A DNA stretch of 64,000 bases, from NCBI GenBank assembly GCA_002391225.1, contig DGRV01000051.1, positions 1 through 64,000 of the forward strand, given 5' to 3'. Source of the stretch: Christensenella sp. UBA4379 (lineage in GTDB: Bacteria; Bacillota; Clostridia; Christensenellales; Aristaeellaceae). The stretch's first letter is position 1. Every line of letters begins with the position of its first letter. The position numbers were made by a program, and so were the translations under genes. Below are positions 50,758 to 58,753 of the stretch, in pieces. The notes below the pieces were generated by a model. It did not search any database. It saw only the letters and a list, made by a program, of their open reading frames with translations, and was not told the DNA's origin.

Positions 50758-50807
50758 AGCGCGTAAAGACATGCTGGTCCGGGCGGACAGAAACGTTCTG
50801 AAACAGC

Positions 50808-51497
50808 TTATTTTGCCTGACTGGTGGTCGAAACGATTTTCCCGGCGTCCATCTGATAGATCACATCCGCATAATCAAAAGCGTCGTTTTCATGGGTCAC
50901 GATGAAAACGGCCTTTTTTTGTGCGTGGGCGTATTCCCGGAAGGCGGATAACACCAGGTGCGTGTTTTCATCGTCCAGGTCACCGGTGGGCTCGTCGGCA
51001 AAGAGAAAATCCGGGCTTTGCGCCAGGGCGCGGACGATGGCCATGCGCCGGAGCTCGCCGCCGGAAAGCTCTGCGGGCCGCGCGTCCCGGAGATGGGCAA
51101 TACCCAGCTGCTCCATCCACTGCCGCACGTTTTCGACCGGCAGCGTTCTGCCGTACAGCTTTGCGGGGAGGATGATGTTTTCCAGCACCGTCAGGGTGTC
51201 GATGGCGCTACGGCCCTGGGGAACGACGCCGATCCGCTCGCTGCGCAGGCGGGAAAGATCCTTGTCGTTCAAACTGTACAGATCCGTCTCCCCCAGCCGA
51301 ACTTTTCCTTCGGTGGGGAGCAGCAGGCCGGAAAGCATATTCAGCAGCGTGGTCTTGCCGCTCCCGCTTCGGCCCATCAGCACGGCAATCTCTCCGCCGC
51401 TCAGCGCCAGGTTCAGGGGCTTGACAGCCAGGAAATAGTTAGCGCCTCCGGTTTTCCGAAAATACCGTTTGGAGCTGTTTTCAGCTTTCAGGATCAT
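50808..51497 (-). CDS. ABC transporter ATPase (LolD/MacB type)
   Basis: The 229-residue protein has Walker A LMGRSGSGKTTLLN, signature LSGGELRRMAIVRAL and Walker B FLFADEPTGDLDD. It pairs with the FtsX-like permease whose stop overlaps its site; the ATG at 51497 has GGGAGG nine bases upstream. It is the last gene of the iron operon. Confidence 0.93.
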   Translation of the reverse strand: MILKAENSSKRYFRKTGGANYFLAVKPLNLALSGGEIAVLMGRSGSGKTTLLNMLSGLLLPTEGKVRLGETDLYSLNDKDLSRLRSERIGVVPQGRSAIDTLTVLENIILPAKLYGRTLPVENVRQWMEQLGIAHLRDARPAELSGGELRRMAIVRALAQSPDFLFADEPTGDLDDENTHLVLSAFREYAHAQKKAVFIVTHENDAFDYADVIYQMDAGKIVSTTSQAK

Positions 51498-51498
51498 C

Positions 51499-52695
51499 TC
51501 AGTTTCCCTCCCGCAAAGCCGTTCCTGGATCAATCCGGCTCAGGCGGTACGCCGCGATCACGCTGGACAGGGCGGCTACTAGCACGGACAAAAGGACCGT
51601 GCCGCCGGCCAGCAGCAGGATCTTCCCCGGGTCCGGCATCAGATAGGGCAGGTTCAGGGCGCTTTCGATGAGCTGCGCAAAGGGAAACAGCGCAAGGGCA
51701 GCCAGTTCTACCCCGATGAGGCCGCCCAGCAGTCCGCACAGAGAAGATTCCGTCAGCACCAGCCGCGAAAGCATCCCGCGGGAGGCGCCGGCCAGCCGCA
51801 GCACGGCAAATTCCCGCGCCCGCTCCCGGATGATCAGCATAAAGGCCAGCAGCAGGACCAAAAACGCCAGCACCCATACTGCCGCGATCAGCGCCGTCAC
51901 CGTGCGGCTGACACCCGCCAGGCTGTCGGAAACACCGGTGATCATGCTGCGGGTACGCACAGCGGTGACCTTGCGAATGTGTCCGTTTAACCGGCTGTTC
52001 ACTTCGTCGATGCTGCAGCCGTCCTTCACCTTGATATATACGGCGGAAATCACCTGGTCCCCGCTTTCGATCTTATGGCTGACACCCTTTTCCTCGGCGG
52101 CCGCCAGGAGCTTGTTCATGGTGTCCATATCGCAGTACACCGCCGTATCCAGCCCCGTGCCGGTGCTTTCCAGCCGGGCGACCACCTTGCACCGCTGATC
52201 GTAGATGCGGATGATCTCCCCCACGTCCGCCTCCACCTTGCAGCCGACCGCCACCTCCATGTCGTTGAGGCCCCGACTCAGGCTCCTTGCAATCCAGGGC
52301 TGGACGGTAAAATCCCGCTCCGGGTCGATGCCGATGACCTGGATTTTGATGGAGCAGCAGTCCGCTTTCAGGGAGGCCAGGAAGGTCTGCGGGGCGGCCT
52401 TTTCCACGCCGCTCACCTCCAGGGCCTTGTCCAGGGCGGAGGAATCCATATAAAAGGCCCCGGTGGTGCCCTGCAGGAACATGTTCTGGAAGCTCACCTT
52501 GCTCTGCGCCTGGGAGGGCACCAGGATGATGTCCGCCCCAAGACGGGCCTCCAGGCTGTTGAGGCCGCTCCGGAGGGACAGCACCACGACCGAGCCTCCG
52601 AATACGGCCAGGGCAAGGAAGGCGGTCAGCATGGCAAGCACCATGGTCCTTCCGGGCTTCCGAGTCAGGTTTTTAAAAGATAAAGACAGGTTCAT
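51499..52695 (-). CDS. ABC transporter permease (FtsX/MacB type)
   Basis: The 398-residue protein has one helix near 17-37, a large extracellular domain with KADCCSIKIQ, and three helices at the C terminus with ERAREFAVLRLAGAS between them. This is the MacB/FtsX topology. The double cysteine is typical of this gene in FTR1/P19 clusters. It may move iron complexes or act in folding or redox of the iron system. Confidence 0.88.
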   Translation of the reverse strand: MNLSLSFKNLTRKPGRTMVLAMLTAFLALAVFGGSVVVLSLRSGLNSLEARLGADIILVPSQAQSKVSFQNMFLQGTTGAFYMDSSALDKALEVSGVEKAAPQTFLASLKADCCSIKIQVIGIDPERDFTVQPWIARSLSRGLNDMEVAVGCKVEADVGEIIRIYDQRCKVVARLESTGTGLDTAVYCDMDTMNKLLAAAEEKGVSHKIESGDQVISAVYIKVKDGCSIDEVNSRLNGHIRKVTAVRTRSMITGVSDSLAGVSRTVTALIAAVWVLAFLVLLLAFMLIIRERAREFAVLRLAGASRGMLSRLVLTESSLCGLLGGLIGVELAALALFPFAQLIESALNLPYLMPDPGKILLLAGGTVLLSVLVAALSSVIAAYRLSRIDPGTALREGN

Positions 52696-52699
52696 CGTC

Positions 52700-53092
52700 T
52701 CAGGACTTTCTGGCGCTCAGGACAGCGCCTGTCAGCGCGCATAAAAGCGCCGCGGCAAACAGGATGATCATCGCAGGCTGCATGACCATCCGGCAGCGCA
52801 TGGTGCTCATGTGGCACAGGTCAATGAGCGTGCCCGGCGTCAGGATGCCCAGGACGCAGACGGGCAGAGCACTCAGGAATATCCCAAAGCCCGCGCGCCG
52901 GACAGCCAGGGCCAGCGCTGCCATAACGCCCAGGGCGCAGCCCAGCCCCAGCAGCGCCTGCCCCGCCCAGTGGCAGGAGCCGAAGCTGCCATCCTCATGG
53001 ACACAGGGCCTAAGAAAGCTCTGGCTGCCGATGACAATCAGCACCGAAAGGATCAGCAGAACGGCCGCCGGAATCAACTGTTTTTTCGTCAT
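52700..53092 (-). CDS. DUF4418 four-helix membrane protein
   Basis: The 130-residue protein has four helices and conserved cysteine/histidine positions: FLRPCVHEDGSFGSCHWAGQ, DLCHMST and MRCRMVM. DUF4418 genes recur inside iron-uptake clusters of this kind in Clostridia. The cysteines face the outside by my topology guess, so redox or metal binding is possible. AAA rich site before ATG; it lies between an ATPase and a permease gene. Confidence 0.85.
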   Translation of the reverse strand: MTKKQLIPAAVLLILSVLIVIGSQSFLRPCVHEDGSFGSCHWAGQALLGLGCALGVMAALALAVRRAGFGIFLSALPVCVLGILTPGTLIDLCHMSTMRCRMVMQPAMIILFAAALLCALTGAVLSARKS

Positions 53093-53096
53093 GTTG

Positions 53097-53771
53097 TCAC
53101 TTCCCGAAGTTTTCGTTGATCACTTCCCGGGCCACCTTGCCGTGCTCCAGCACAATGGTGCGCTGGGCGGCGTCGGCCACCTCCGGGTCGTGGGTTACGA
53201 CGATCAGGGTGGTACCCTCTTTGTGGAGCTGGGCGAACAGGTCCAGCACGATGTTTTCATTGGCTTCGTCCAGGTTGCCGGTGGGCTCGTCCGCCAGAAT
53301 CAGCTCCGGATGGTTGATCAGGGCCCGGGCCACGCATACGCGCTGCTGCTCGCCGCCCGAAAGCTGGCTGGGCAAATGGCGGGCGCGCTCCCGGAGGCCG
53401 ACGCGGCCCAGGGCCTCCAGGGCTTCTTCCTCGTCAGGCATGGAATGGTAGTATTGGGACACCATCACGTTTTCCACCGCGGTCAGATAGTTGACCATGT
53501 GGAACTGCTGGAAGATCAGCCCGATCTTGTCCCGGCGGATGTCCGTCAGCTTCTTGCTGCTTTCCTTGGAAATATCCACCCCGTCCAGCAGCACTTCCCC
53601 GCTGGTGGGCTTGTCCATACAGCCGATGATGTTCATCATGGTGCTCTTTCCGCTGCCGGAAGGCCCCATGATGGCGACCCATTCCCCCTGATCCACATGA
53701 AGGCTCACGTTGTCCAGGGCCTTTAAATCGCCGTAAATCTTTGAAACGTTTTTCAGTTCCAGCAAGCTCAT
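53097..53771 (-). CDS. ABC transporter ATPase (LolD/MacB type), iron cluster
   Basis: The 224-residue protein has Walker A MGPSGSGKSTMMN, Q-loop QQFHMVNYLTAVENV, signature LSGGEQQRVCVARAL and Walker B LILADEPTGNLDE. It pairs with the two permeases just upstream. AAGGAG lies nine bases before the ATG at 53771. Confidence 0.94.
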   Translation of the reverse strand: MSLLELKNVSKIYGDLKALDNVSLHVDQGEWVAIMGPSGSGKSTMMNIIGCMDKPTSGEVLLDGVDISKESSKKLTDIRRDKIGLIFQQFHMVNYLTAVENVMVSQYYHSMPDEEEALEALGRVGLRERARHLPSQLSGGEQQRVCVARALINHPELILADEPTGNLDEANENIVLDLFAQLHKEGTTLIVVTHDPEVADAAQRTIVLEHGKVAREVINENFGK

Positions 53772-53775
53772 GGTG

Positions 53776-55236
53776 TTATTCTCCTTTCAGGACGATGGCG
53801 GGATCAATGGCCACCGCGCGTTTGATGGGCAGCAGGCAGGACGCCGCGGCGATCGCCATGGAAACGATGATGGCGGCGGGCAGCAGCAGGGGCTGGAAGG
53901 TGATGGAGGAGCCGAACACGTTGACGCTGACCACCTGAGCGAACACAAAGCCCAGGATCGCGCCCATCACGCCGCCCAGCAGGCCCAGGAACAGGCCTTC
54001 CCCCAGGAACTCCGCCCGGATGGAGCTGTCCGAGGCGCCCAGGGCCTTGCGCAGGCCGATCTCCCGCCGGCGCTCCGATACGACTGCCATCATGGTGGTG
54101 CTGACGCAGATCATCGTCAGGAGAAGAACCACCAGTGTCACCAGAAATACCAGGGCCGTGAGCTTTTCCAGCACTGAGGCTTCGGACCGGGCCACGCGCT
54201 TGACCAGCCGTGCCTGAACGCTCCTGCTGTTTTCTGTCATGGCGGCGGCGTAAGACTCCAGCTGCTCCACGTTGGCGGAAACGGACAGTTCCGCCACGTC
54301 CAATTGGTCGCTGTCGGTCATGGTTTCCATATCCCGGAGGGACATGAAGATGTACCCTTCCTCCTCGCCGCCGGTGGTCAGGATGCCGGTCACGGTGAAA
54401 TTCTGCGTCCTGGGCCGAGTGGCAGCGGAGGTTTCCGCGGCGCTGTTGAGAGCGTCCACCACGGCGGAAGAGGTCACCGTCGCCCCGGTCAGCGCGTCAA
54501 CGCCGTCGCCCAGGGTCAGCGGCAGGGAACGTCCGACCAGCTGGTTTAAGAACCCTTCGTCCTCCGCAACGCGGCCGCCGTATTCCGGGGTCTGGGTGGA
54601 GGCGTCAATGGAGACGGAGGCGATTTTAGCTTCCTCATCCAGCACAGCCGTCACATAGACGATGCCGCCGCCGAAGCCCTCGGCTTTGCCGGAGAGCGAG
54701 GCCCCGGGCACCCGGCTTTCTTCCGGCGTTTTGTCCGAGACGTGCTGGACCGGCTGATAGGTCAGCTCCATCGTGGAGCCGACCTTGACATCAATGGTAT
54801 CGGCGATCTCCTTGCCCACCAGGACCTGGCGGGTCTCGCTGGGATAAGCGCCGTCCACGCTGAAATACGGGCTGGTTTTAACGATCTGTGAAAAATCCGT
54901 CCCGGCCGCCGTAAATGACTGCTGCCTGGTGGTCATGTCCAGCCGGACATAGCGGTACGGCGCGGCCCCCACCAGCGCGTCCTTGGGCACGGCCTCCAAG
55001 GCCTCCGAAAGGCTTTTACTGTTCAGGGTCTCCCCCTCCTTGGGCAGCAGCAGCATATTCGCCCCGTAAGAGCGGAACTGCGCCCCCATCTGCCGGGGCA
55101 CGTCCACATAGATGGTCACCAGGCCCGCCAGGATGGTCGCGCCGATGCCGATGGACAACAGCGCGATTAGCATCCGGGAGCGGCGGCGGAGTAGGGACGC
55201 GGTAATCATCCGCAGAAACATTCTTCTCTTTGTCAT
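53776..55236 (-). CDS. ABC permease with an inserted FMN-binding domain
   Basis: The 486-residue protein has an FtsX/MacB frame: a helix near 22-42, a large extracellular region and three C-terminal helices with the ERRREIGLRKALGAS loop. Inside the extracellular region, residues about 183-268 match the FMN-binding domain of RnfG/NqrC proteins: GFGGGIVYVTAVLDEEAKI, TPEYGG and the flavinylation motif DALTGATVTSSAVVDAL (247-263). The acceptor would be Thr253. An ApbE transferase elsewhere would be needed. It suggests that the ABC unit is redox-active. Confidence 0.88.
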   Translation of the reverse strand: MTKRRMFLRMITASLLRRRSRMLIALLSIGIGATILAGLVTIYVDVPRQMGAQFRSYGANMLLLPKEGETLNSKSLSEALEAVPKDALVGAAPYRYVRLDMTTRQQSFTAAGTDFSQIVKTSPYFSVDGAYPSETRQVLVGKEIADTIDVKVGSTMELTYQPVQHVSDKTPEESRVPGASLSGKAEGFGGGIVYVTAVLDEEAKIASVSIDASTQTPEYGGRVAEDEGFLNQLVGRSLPLTLGDGVDALTGATVTSSAVVDALNSAAETSAATRPRTQNFTVTGILTTGGEEEGYIFMSLRDMETMTDSDQLDVAELSVSANVEQLESYAAAMTENSRSVQARLVKRVARSEASVLEKLTALVFLVTLVVLLLTMICVSTTMMAVVSERRREIGLRKALGASDSSIRAEFLGEGLFLGLLGGVMGAILGFVFAQVVSVNVFGSSITFQPLLLPAAIIVSMAIAAASCLLPIKRAVAIDPAIVLKGE

Positions 55237-55251
55237 CGTTTATCTCACCCC

Positions 55252-56547
55252 TCAATGCCCGCCGTGCAGCACTTCCGCGGGCCGCAGGCGAAGGATCTGC
55301 CGGATGGCGGGCAGGCTGCCGGCAATGGTCACCAGCGCGATCAGCCCGGCCACGATGGGCGCCACCCGGGGATCCATGTCGATGGCGGATCCGAACACGC
55401 TGTGCCCGATCAGCTGGGCGAAGCCAAAGCCCATCAGGCAGCCCACACCAAAGCCCACCAGGGCGGTGATCAGGATTTCCGTCATCACCACGCCGGTGAT
55501 GGAATGGTCCCGGGCCCCGATGGCCTTGAGCAGGCCGATCTCCTGGCTGCGCTCCATGACGGAGGCGGTGACCAGGTTGGAGATGCCCAGGGCCGAGCCG
55601 ATCAGGCTCAGCGCGGTGATCAGGATCATGAGCAGCTTCGTTTTGTCCAGGATCGTGCCTTCGCTCTCGGCGACTTTCCGCACAGCGCTGGCCACGGAGC
55701 CGGTGATGACCTCCTGAATCTGATAGCAGATGGCGCTGACGTAGGCCGTGCAGTACCAGGTCTCATAGTCTCGGGAGGAGAGGGCGGCGGGATTTCGGGC
55801 GGCCCGGCGGGCCAGCTCGTTGTCCGGCGTGGTCAGGGCGGAAACCTCGATGGAGGCCACCTTGTTTTCCCGGCCGGTCAATTCCTGCACCAGGTCCAGC
55901 GTGGCGTAGATCTGCTCGTCCTCGTCCCCGCCCGCGTCATAGATGCCCGCGATGGTCACGTCCTTTTCGCCCTGGGAGGCAGTGATGCGCACGGTATCGC
56001 CCGCGTGCCAGCCCAGCTTGTTTGCAAGCAACGTGCCGGCCATGATTTCGGAGGAGGCGTTTTCATCCTTTTCATCCAGCCAGCGGCCTTCCGTCACGTC
56101 CCACCAGGAGCGCATGCCCACCACGCCCGCGTCCAGGCTTTCACCGGTGGGCAGGTCCAGATGATGGTTAAACCACGTGCCGGTCATTTTGGCCGTGCTT
56201 CCATCCGGCAGGACGGCCTGGGTATCCAGGAAGGGCGTAAAGTCCACGATGTTGAAGGCCCAGAAGATGGTTTTCAGCTTTCCCAGCTCGTCCTCGCGCA
56301 GATAAGCCGTATTCAGCTCCGACCCTCCGCCCACGTCGTAAATATCGGAAAGAAGGGAGGAATCCTTGGGCTTCACGGTGATGTTGGCGCCGTAGTTTTT
56401 CAGTTCCTTGTTGACCTTTTCTTCCACGCCCAGCACCACGTTGAGCATCCCCGTTGCCAGGGACGCGCCCAGGGCGATGGTCAGCGCGATCAAAAGCATT
56501 TTGCCCTTCTGATGAAAGAGCACGCCGCGAATCATTCTGAACAGCAT
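55252..56547 (-). CDS. ABC transporter permease (FtsX/MacB type), iron cluster
   Basis: The 431-residue protein has a first helix near 17-37, an extracellular domain, and three C-terminal helices with the MERSQEIGLLKAIGARD loop. It has no FMN motif, unlike its neighbour. These two permeases and the ATPase match the paired permeases of the Campylobacter P19 locus. AAGGAGG precedes the ATG at 56547. Confidence 0.9.
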   Translation of the reverse strand: MLFRMIRGVLFHQKGKMLLIALTIALGASLATGMLNVVLGVEEKVNKELKNYGANITVKPKDSSLLSDIYDVGGGSELNTAYLREDELGKLKTIFWAFNIVDFTPFLDTQAVLPDGSTAKMTGTWFNHHLDLPTGESLDAGVVGMRSWWDVTEGRWLDEKDENASSEIMAGTLLANKLGWHAGDTVRITASQGEKDVTIAGIYDAGGDEDEQIYATLDLVQELTGRENKVASIEVSALTTPDNELARRAARNPAALSSRDYETWYCTAYVSAICYQIQEVITGSVASAVRKVAESEGTILDKTKLLMILITALSLIGSALGISNLVTASVMERSQEIGLLKAIGARDHSITGVVMTEILITALVGFGVGCLMGFGFAQLIGHSVFGSAIDMDPRVAPIVAGLIALVTIAGSLPAIRQILRLRPAEVLHGGH

Positions 56548-56563
56548 TTGTCAAGCGTCCTCC

Positions 56564-57859
56564 TTATCTGAATTCTTTTTCGCCCGCGATGATGTCGCTC
56601 AGGCTGAAAACGAGGTTCCCGTCCCTGACCTCATAGGACAGAGGAATCGGGTTGCAGCCGCCCTTAAAGCCGATGGTGTTGATGTTCATCACCACGTCGC
56701 AGCGCTTGCAGATGATCTGGCCGCTGCGCTCAAAGTATCCGGCGTTGCCGCAGACCTCGCAGGCGTCCAGGCCCACCCCAAAGGCGGCGGAATTGGGCTT
56801 CTTGACCACGATCCAGCGGACGTTGATGTTCTTGTCTGTCTTGTACTCAAAGCGGTGCAGGTGTCCGTCGCTGACGTTTTCCATGGGCACCAGGATAACG
56901 CCCGCCTCCGCGTCCACTGTAAAGGCTTCCGGGGCGGAGAGCTCCACCTGCTTTGTGTCGTTGGTTTTGACCACCGTCATGATGACCGCGCAGAGCGCGA
57001 CGCACACCAGCACGCCCACTGCCACACGCCGCCAGTGGCGGTTCCGGGCCTTCAGCTTGCGCAGCTGGGCGGGGTTATCATAAGGCTCCCGGATGACCGT
57101 TCCCTGGCGGAACAAAAGGACCGCCAGGATCACGGCGATCGCCGCAACGATCCAGATGAACAGCATGGAATGATTGGCCGTGAACATCATCCACTGGCCG
57201 ATCCAGCCGTAAGACGTATCCGTGTACTTGACCGGCCATTTCAGCCACTTGGCCCGGTTGACCCAGGGCACGAAGAAACGGCCAAAGCAATAGACCGCAA
57301 AGGACAAAAGGCCTGCGTTCAGCGCGGCGGGCGCCAGCGCATAGGGCTTTATATACAGCGCACAGCGGGAAAGCAGGCGCGAATAGACGAACAGAAGGAC
57401 CAGCGCACCCAGCCACCCGGCCATGCGCACCGCGTAATACGAAGACAAATATCCCTGCCCCATGGTATTAAAACTGAAGGGATAGAGCAGCACCCCGGGC
57501 AGAGAATAAAAGATCAGCGTCGACGACAAAAGGGACCCGGTGACAGACAAAAGAACGCCGCCTGCATCCGCCCCCCGGTTTTCCTTCCTGCCAAAGAGGA
57601 CAGAGAAAACCAGTGTAAGCGCCGTCAGCGACAGCACCACCGCGTAAATATAATGATTCCAGTGGCTGGAGATAATCAGCCTGGTGTTGAACTTGACCGC
57701 GGCCAGCGCGGCGGAGGCGAGAACGCCCGCGCCCACAGCCCAGCCGTGAATCATCTTTCCTTTCTGGCCGCAGAGCCGGGAAACAAATACGTGCATGAGG
57801 GTGGTCAGAGTGACGGTCAGGAACAGATCCTGCGTCACCATCCAGAGATATTTGAACAC
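56564..57859 (-). CDS. DUF2318 Fe-S-type membrane protein
   Basis: The 431-residue protein has about eight helices in the N-terminal 290 residues, one helix near 280-300, and a C-terminal DUF2318 domain with four cysteines in LDACEVCGNAGYF and IICKRCDVVMN near 365-385, followed by GGCNPIPLSYE. DUF2318 proteins accompany P19/FTR1 systems and may pass electrons for iron reduction. GTG at 57859 has GGGGG seven bases before. Part of the operon. Confidence 0.88.
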   Translation of the reverse strand: MFKYLWMVTQDLFLTVTLTTLMHVFVSRLCGQKGKMIHGWAVGAGVLASAALAAVKFNTRLIISSHWNHYIYAVVLSLTALTLVFSVLFGRKENRGADAGGVLLSVTGSLLSSTLIFYSLPGVLLYPFSFNTMGQGYLSSYYAVRMAGWLGALVLLFVYSRLLSRCALYIKPYALAPAALNAGLLSFAVYCFGRFFVPWVNRAKWLKWPVKYTDTSYGWIGQWMMFTANHSMLFIWIVAAIAVILAVLLFRQGTVIREPYDNPAQLRKLKARNRHWRRVAVGVLVCVALCAVIMTVVKTNDTKQVELSAPEAFTVDAEAGVILVPMENVSDGHLHRFEYKTDKNINVRWIVVKKPNSAAFGVGLDACEVCGNAGYFERSGQIICKRCDVVMNINTIGFKGGCNPIPLSYEVRDGNLVFSLSDIIAGEKEFR

Positions 57860-57882
57860 TGCAAAACCCCCGAAAAAAGAAT

Positions 57883-57945
57883 ATTCATGAACGCGCGCAA
57901 TGCTGGCGCATCCTCCCCCGCGGAGAACGCGCCAGCATCTATCTT
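57883..57945 (-). other. long intercistronic hairpin
   Basis: ATGCTGGCGC (57900-57909) pairs with GCGCCAGCAT (57929-57938) around 19 bases. The outer TATTCAT and ATGAATA add a further pairing. It lies between the P19-like gene and the DUF2318 gene. No T-run follows. It may stabilise the highly expressed upstream message or lower read-through. Confidence 0.5.
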
Positions 57946-57968
57946 ATGAATAGAAGGGAAAGGTCAGA

Positions 57969-58520
57969 TTACCATTCCTTGACGAACTTCCAGCCGGTCC
58001 AGGTGACGGTCAGAGGCTCGGTCCAGAATTCCTTGGCTTCCACGCCGGTTTCGGCGTCCACGTGGAGCAGATAGCCGTTTTCAGCGGGGCTCTTGATGTA
58101 CAGGGTCACGGTGTACTCGCCTTCGGCCAGCGGGATGTTGTTGCCGTAGTGGGGGCCGTCGGAGGCAGCCATGGGCATCATGGAGCCGGAGTAGACTTCC
58201 TTGCCGGAGAGATCCTTGATGACGAAGTCGATGCTCAGATAGGGCACCCAGCCGTCCACGGGGAAGCCGTAGGGGTTCTCGTTGGCGGTGAGGTCCACTT
58301 CGATGTGCAGGTCGGAGCCTTCCTTGGGGGTGGCGTTCTCAGCGGGCGCCATGTCCACGGGCTGGAAATACACCATCGCCATGGTCATGAAGCCGACTTC
58401 CTGTTCGCCTTCCACACCGAGTTCATATTCATCGAAGCCCGCTTCTTCTTCGGCGAGACCGAGGGCGGACATGCTCATCAGCATCATAGCGGCCAGCAGC
58501 AGAGCAAAAAACTTTTTCAT
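57969..58520 (-). CDS. P19/Tp34-family periplasmic-type iron-binding protein
   Basis: The 183-residue protein has a signal peptide (1-22) and the iron-transport-associated domain: GFMTMAMVYFQPVDMAP, HIEVDLTANENPYGF, PYLSIDFVIKD and GPHYGNNIPL. Methionine and histidine residues in these positions bind copper and iron in P19 of Campylobacter and Tp34. The ATG at 58520 has GGAGG eight bases upstream. It follows the FTR1 gene by 233 bases of odd sequence. Confidence 0.92.
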   Translation of the reverse strand: MKKFFALLLAAMMLMSMSALGLAEEEAGFDEYELGVEGEQEVGFMTMAMVYFQPVDMAPAENATPKEGSDLHIEVDLTANENPYGFPVDGWVPYLSIDFVIKDLSGKEVYSGSMMPMAASDGPHYGNNIPLAEGEYTVTLYIKSPAENGYLLHVDAETGVEAKEFWTEPLTVTWTGWKFVKEW

Positions 58521-58601
58521 GGGTTCATCCTCCTCAAATGTTGATTTGGTTGTATATCCTTCGCGGACTGCGCGGGGCGGTGCCGCGGGGGCATCGGACG
58601 G

Positions 58602-58622
58602 AAGGTAGAAGGTAGAAGGTAG
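58602..58622. repeat. three tandem AAGGTAG units
   Basis: Three exact 7-base units, AAGGTAG, in the gap between the FTR1 and P19-like genes. Confidence 0.8.
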
Positions 58623-58633
58623 GAGGGTTCTGA

Positions 58634-58681
58634 GGGCCCGGAAAACTGTCCAGTGGACAGTTTTCACCGAAGAACGGGCCG
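58634..58681. repeat. palindromic element between FTR1 and P19-like genes
   Basis: The core (58641-58665) is a perfect inverted repeat with arms GAAAACTGTCCA and TGGACAGTTTTC around one G. Outer arms GGCCCG (58635-58640) and CGGGCC (58675-58680) lie around it. It has the form of a REP-type extragenic element or an mRNA processing stem. Confidence 0.7.
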
Positions 58682-58691
58682 GCAGGCCCTG

Positions 58692-58748
58692 GATGAGAGT
58701 GAAGAGTGGAGAGTGAAGATAGAGTTAGTGGTTAGGAGTGGAAAGATG
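58692..58748. repeat. purine-rich low-complexity tract
   Basis: Repeated GAGTGAAG/GAGTGGAG-like octamers make one strand almost free of C over about 55 bases. It adjoins the FTR1 stop. No coding sense is seen. Confidence 0.6.
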
Positions 58749-58753
58749 GTAGA

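Noticed and set aside
50758..50807. Terminator between nagZ and the ABC ATPase gene
   Set aside because: Only weak dyads such as CAGAA/TTCTG are seen, with no good stem and T-run.
58602..58748. CRISPR-like array
   Set aside because: The repeats are short, directly adjacent and without spacers of constant length; no cas gene is in the window.
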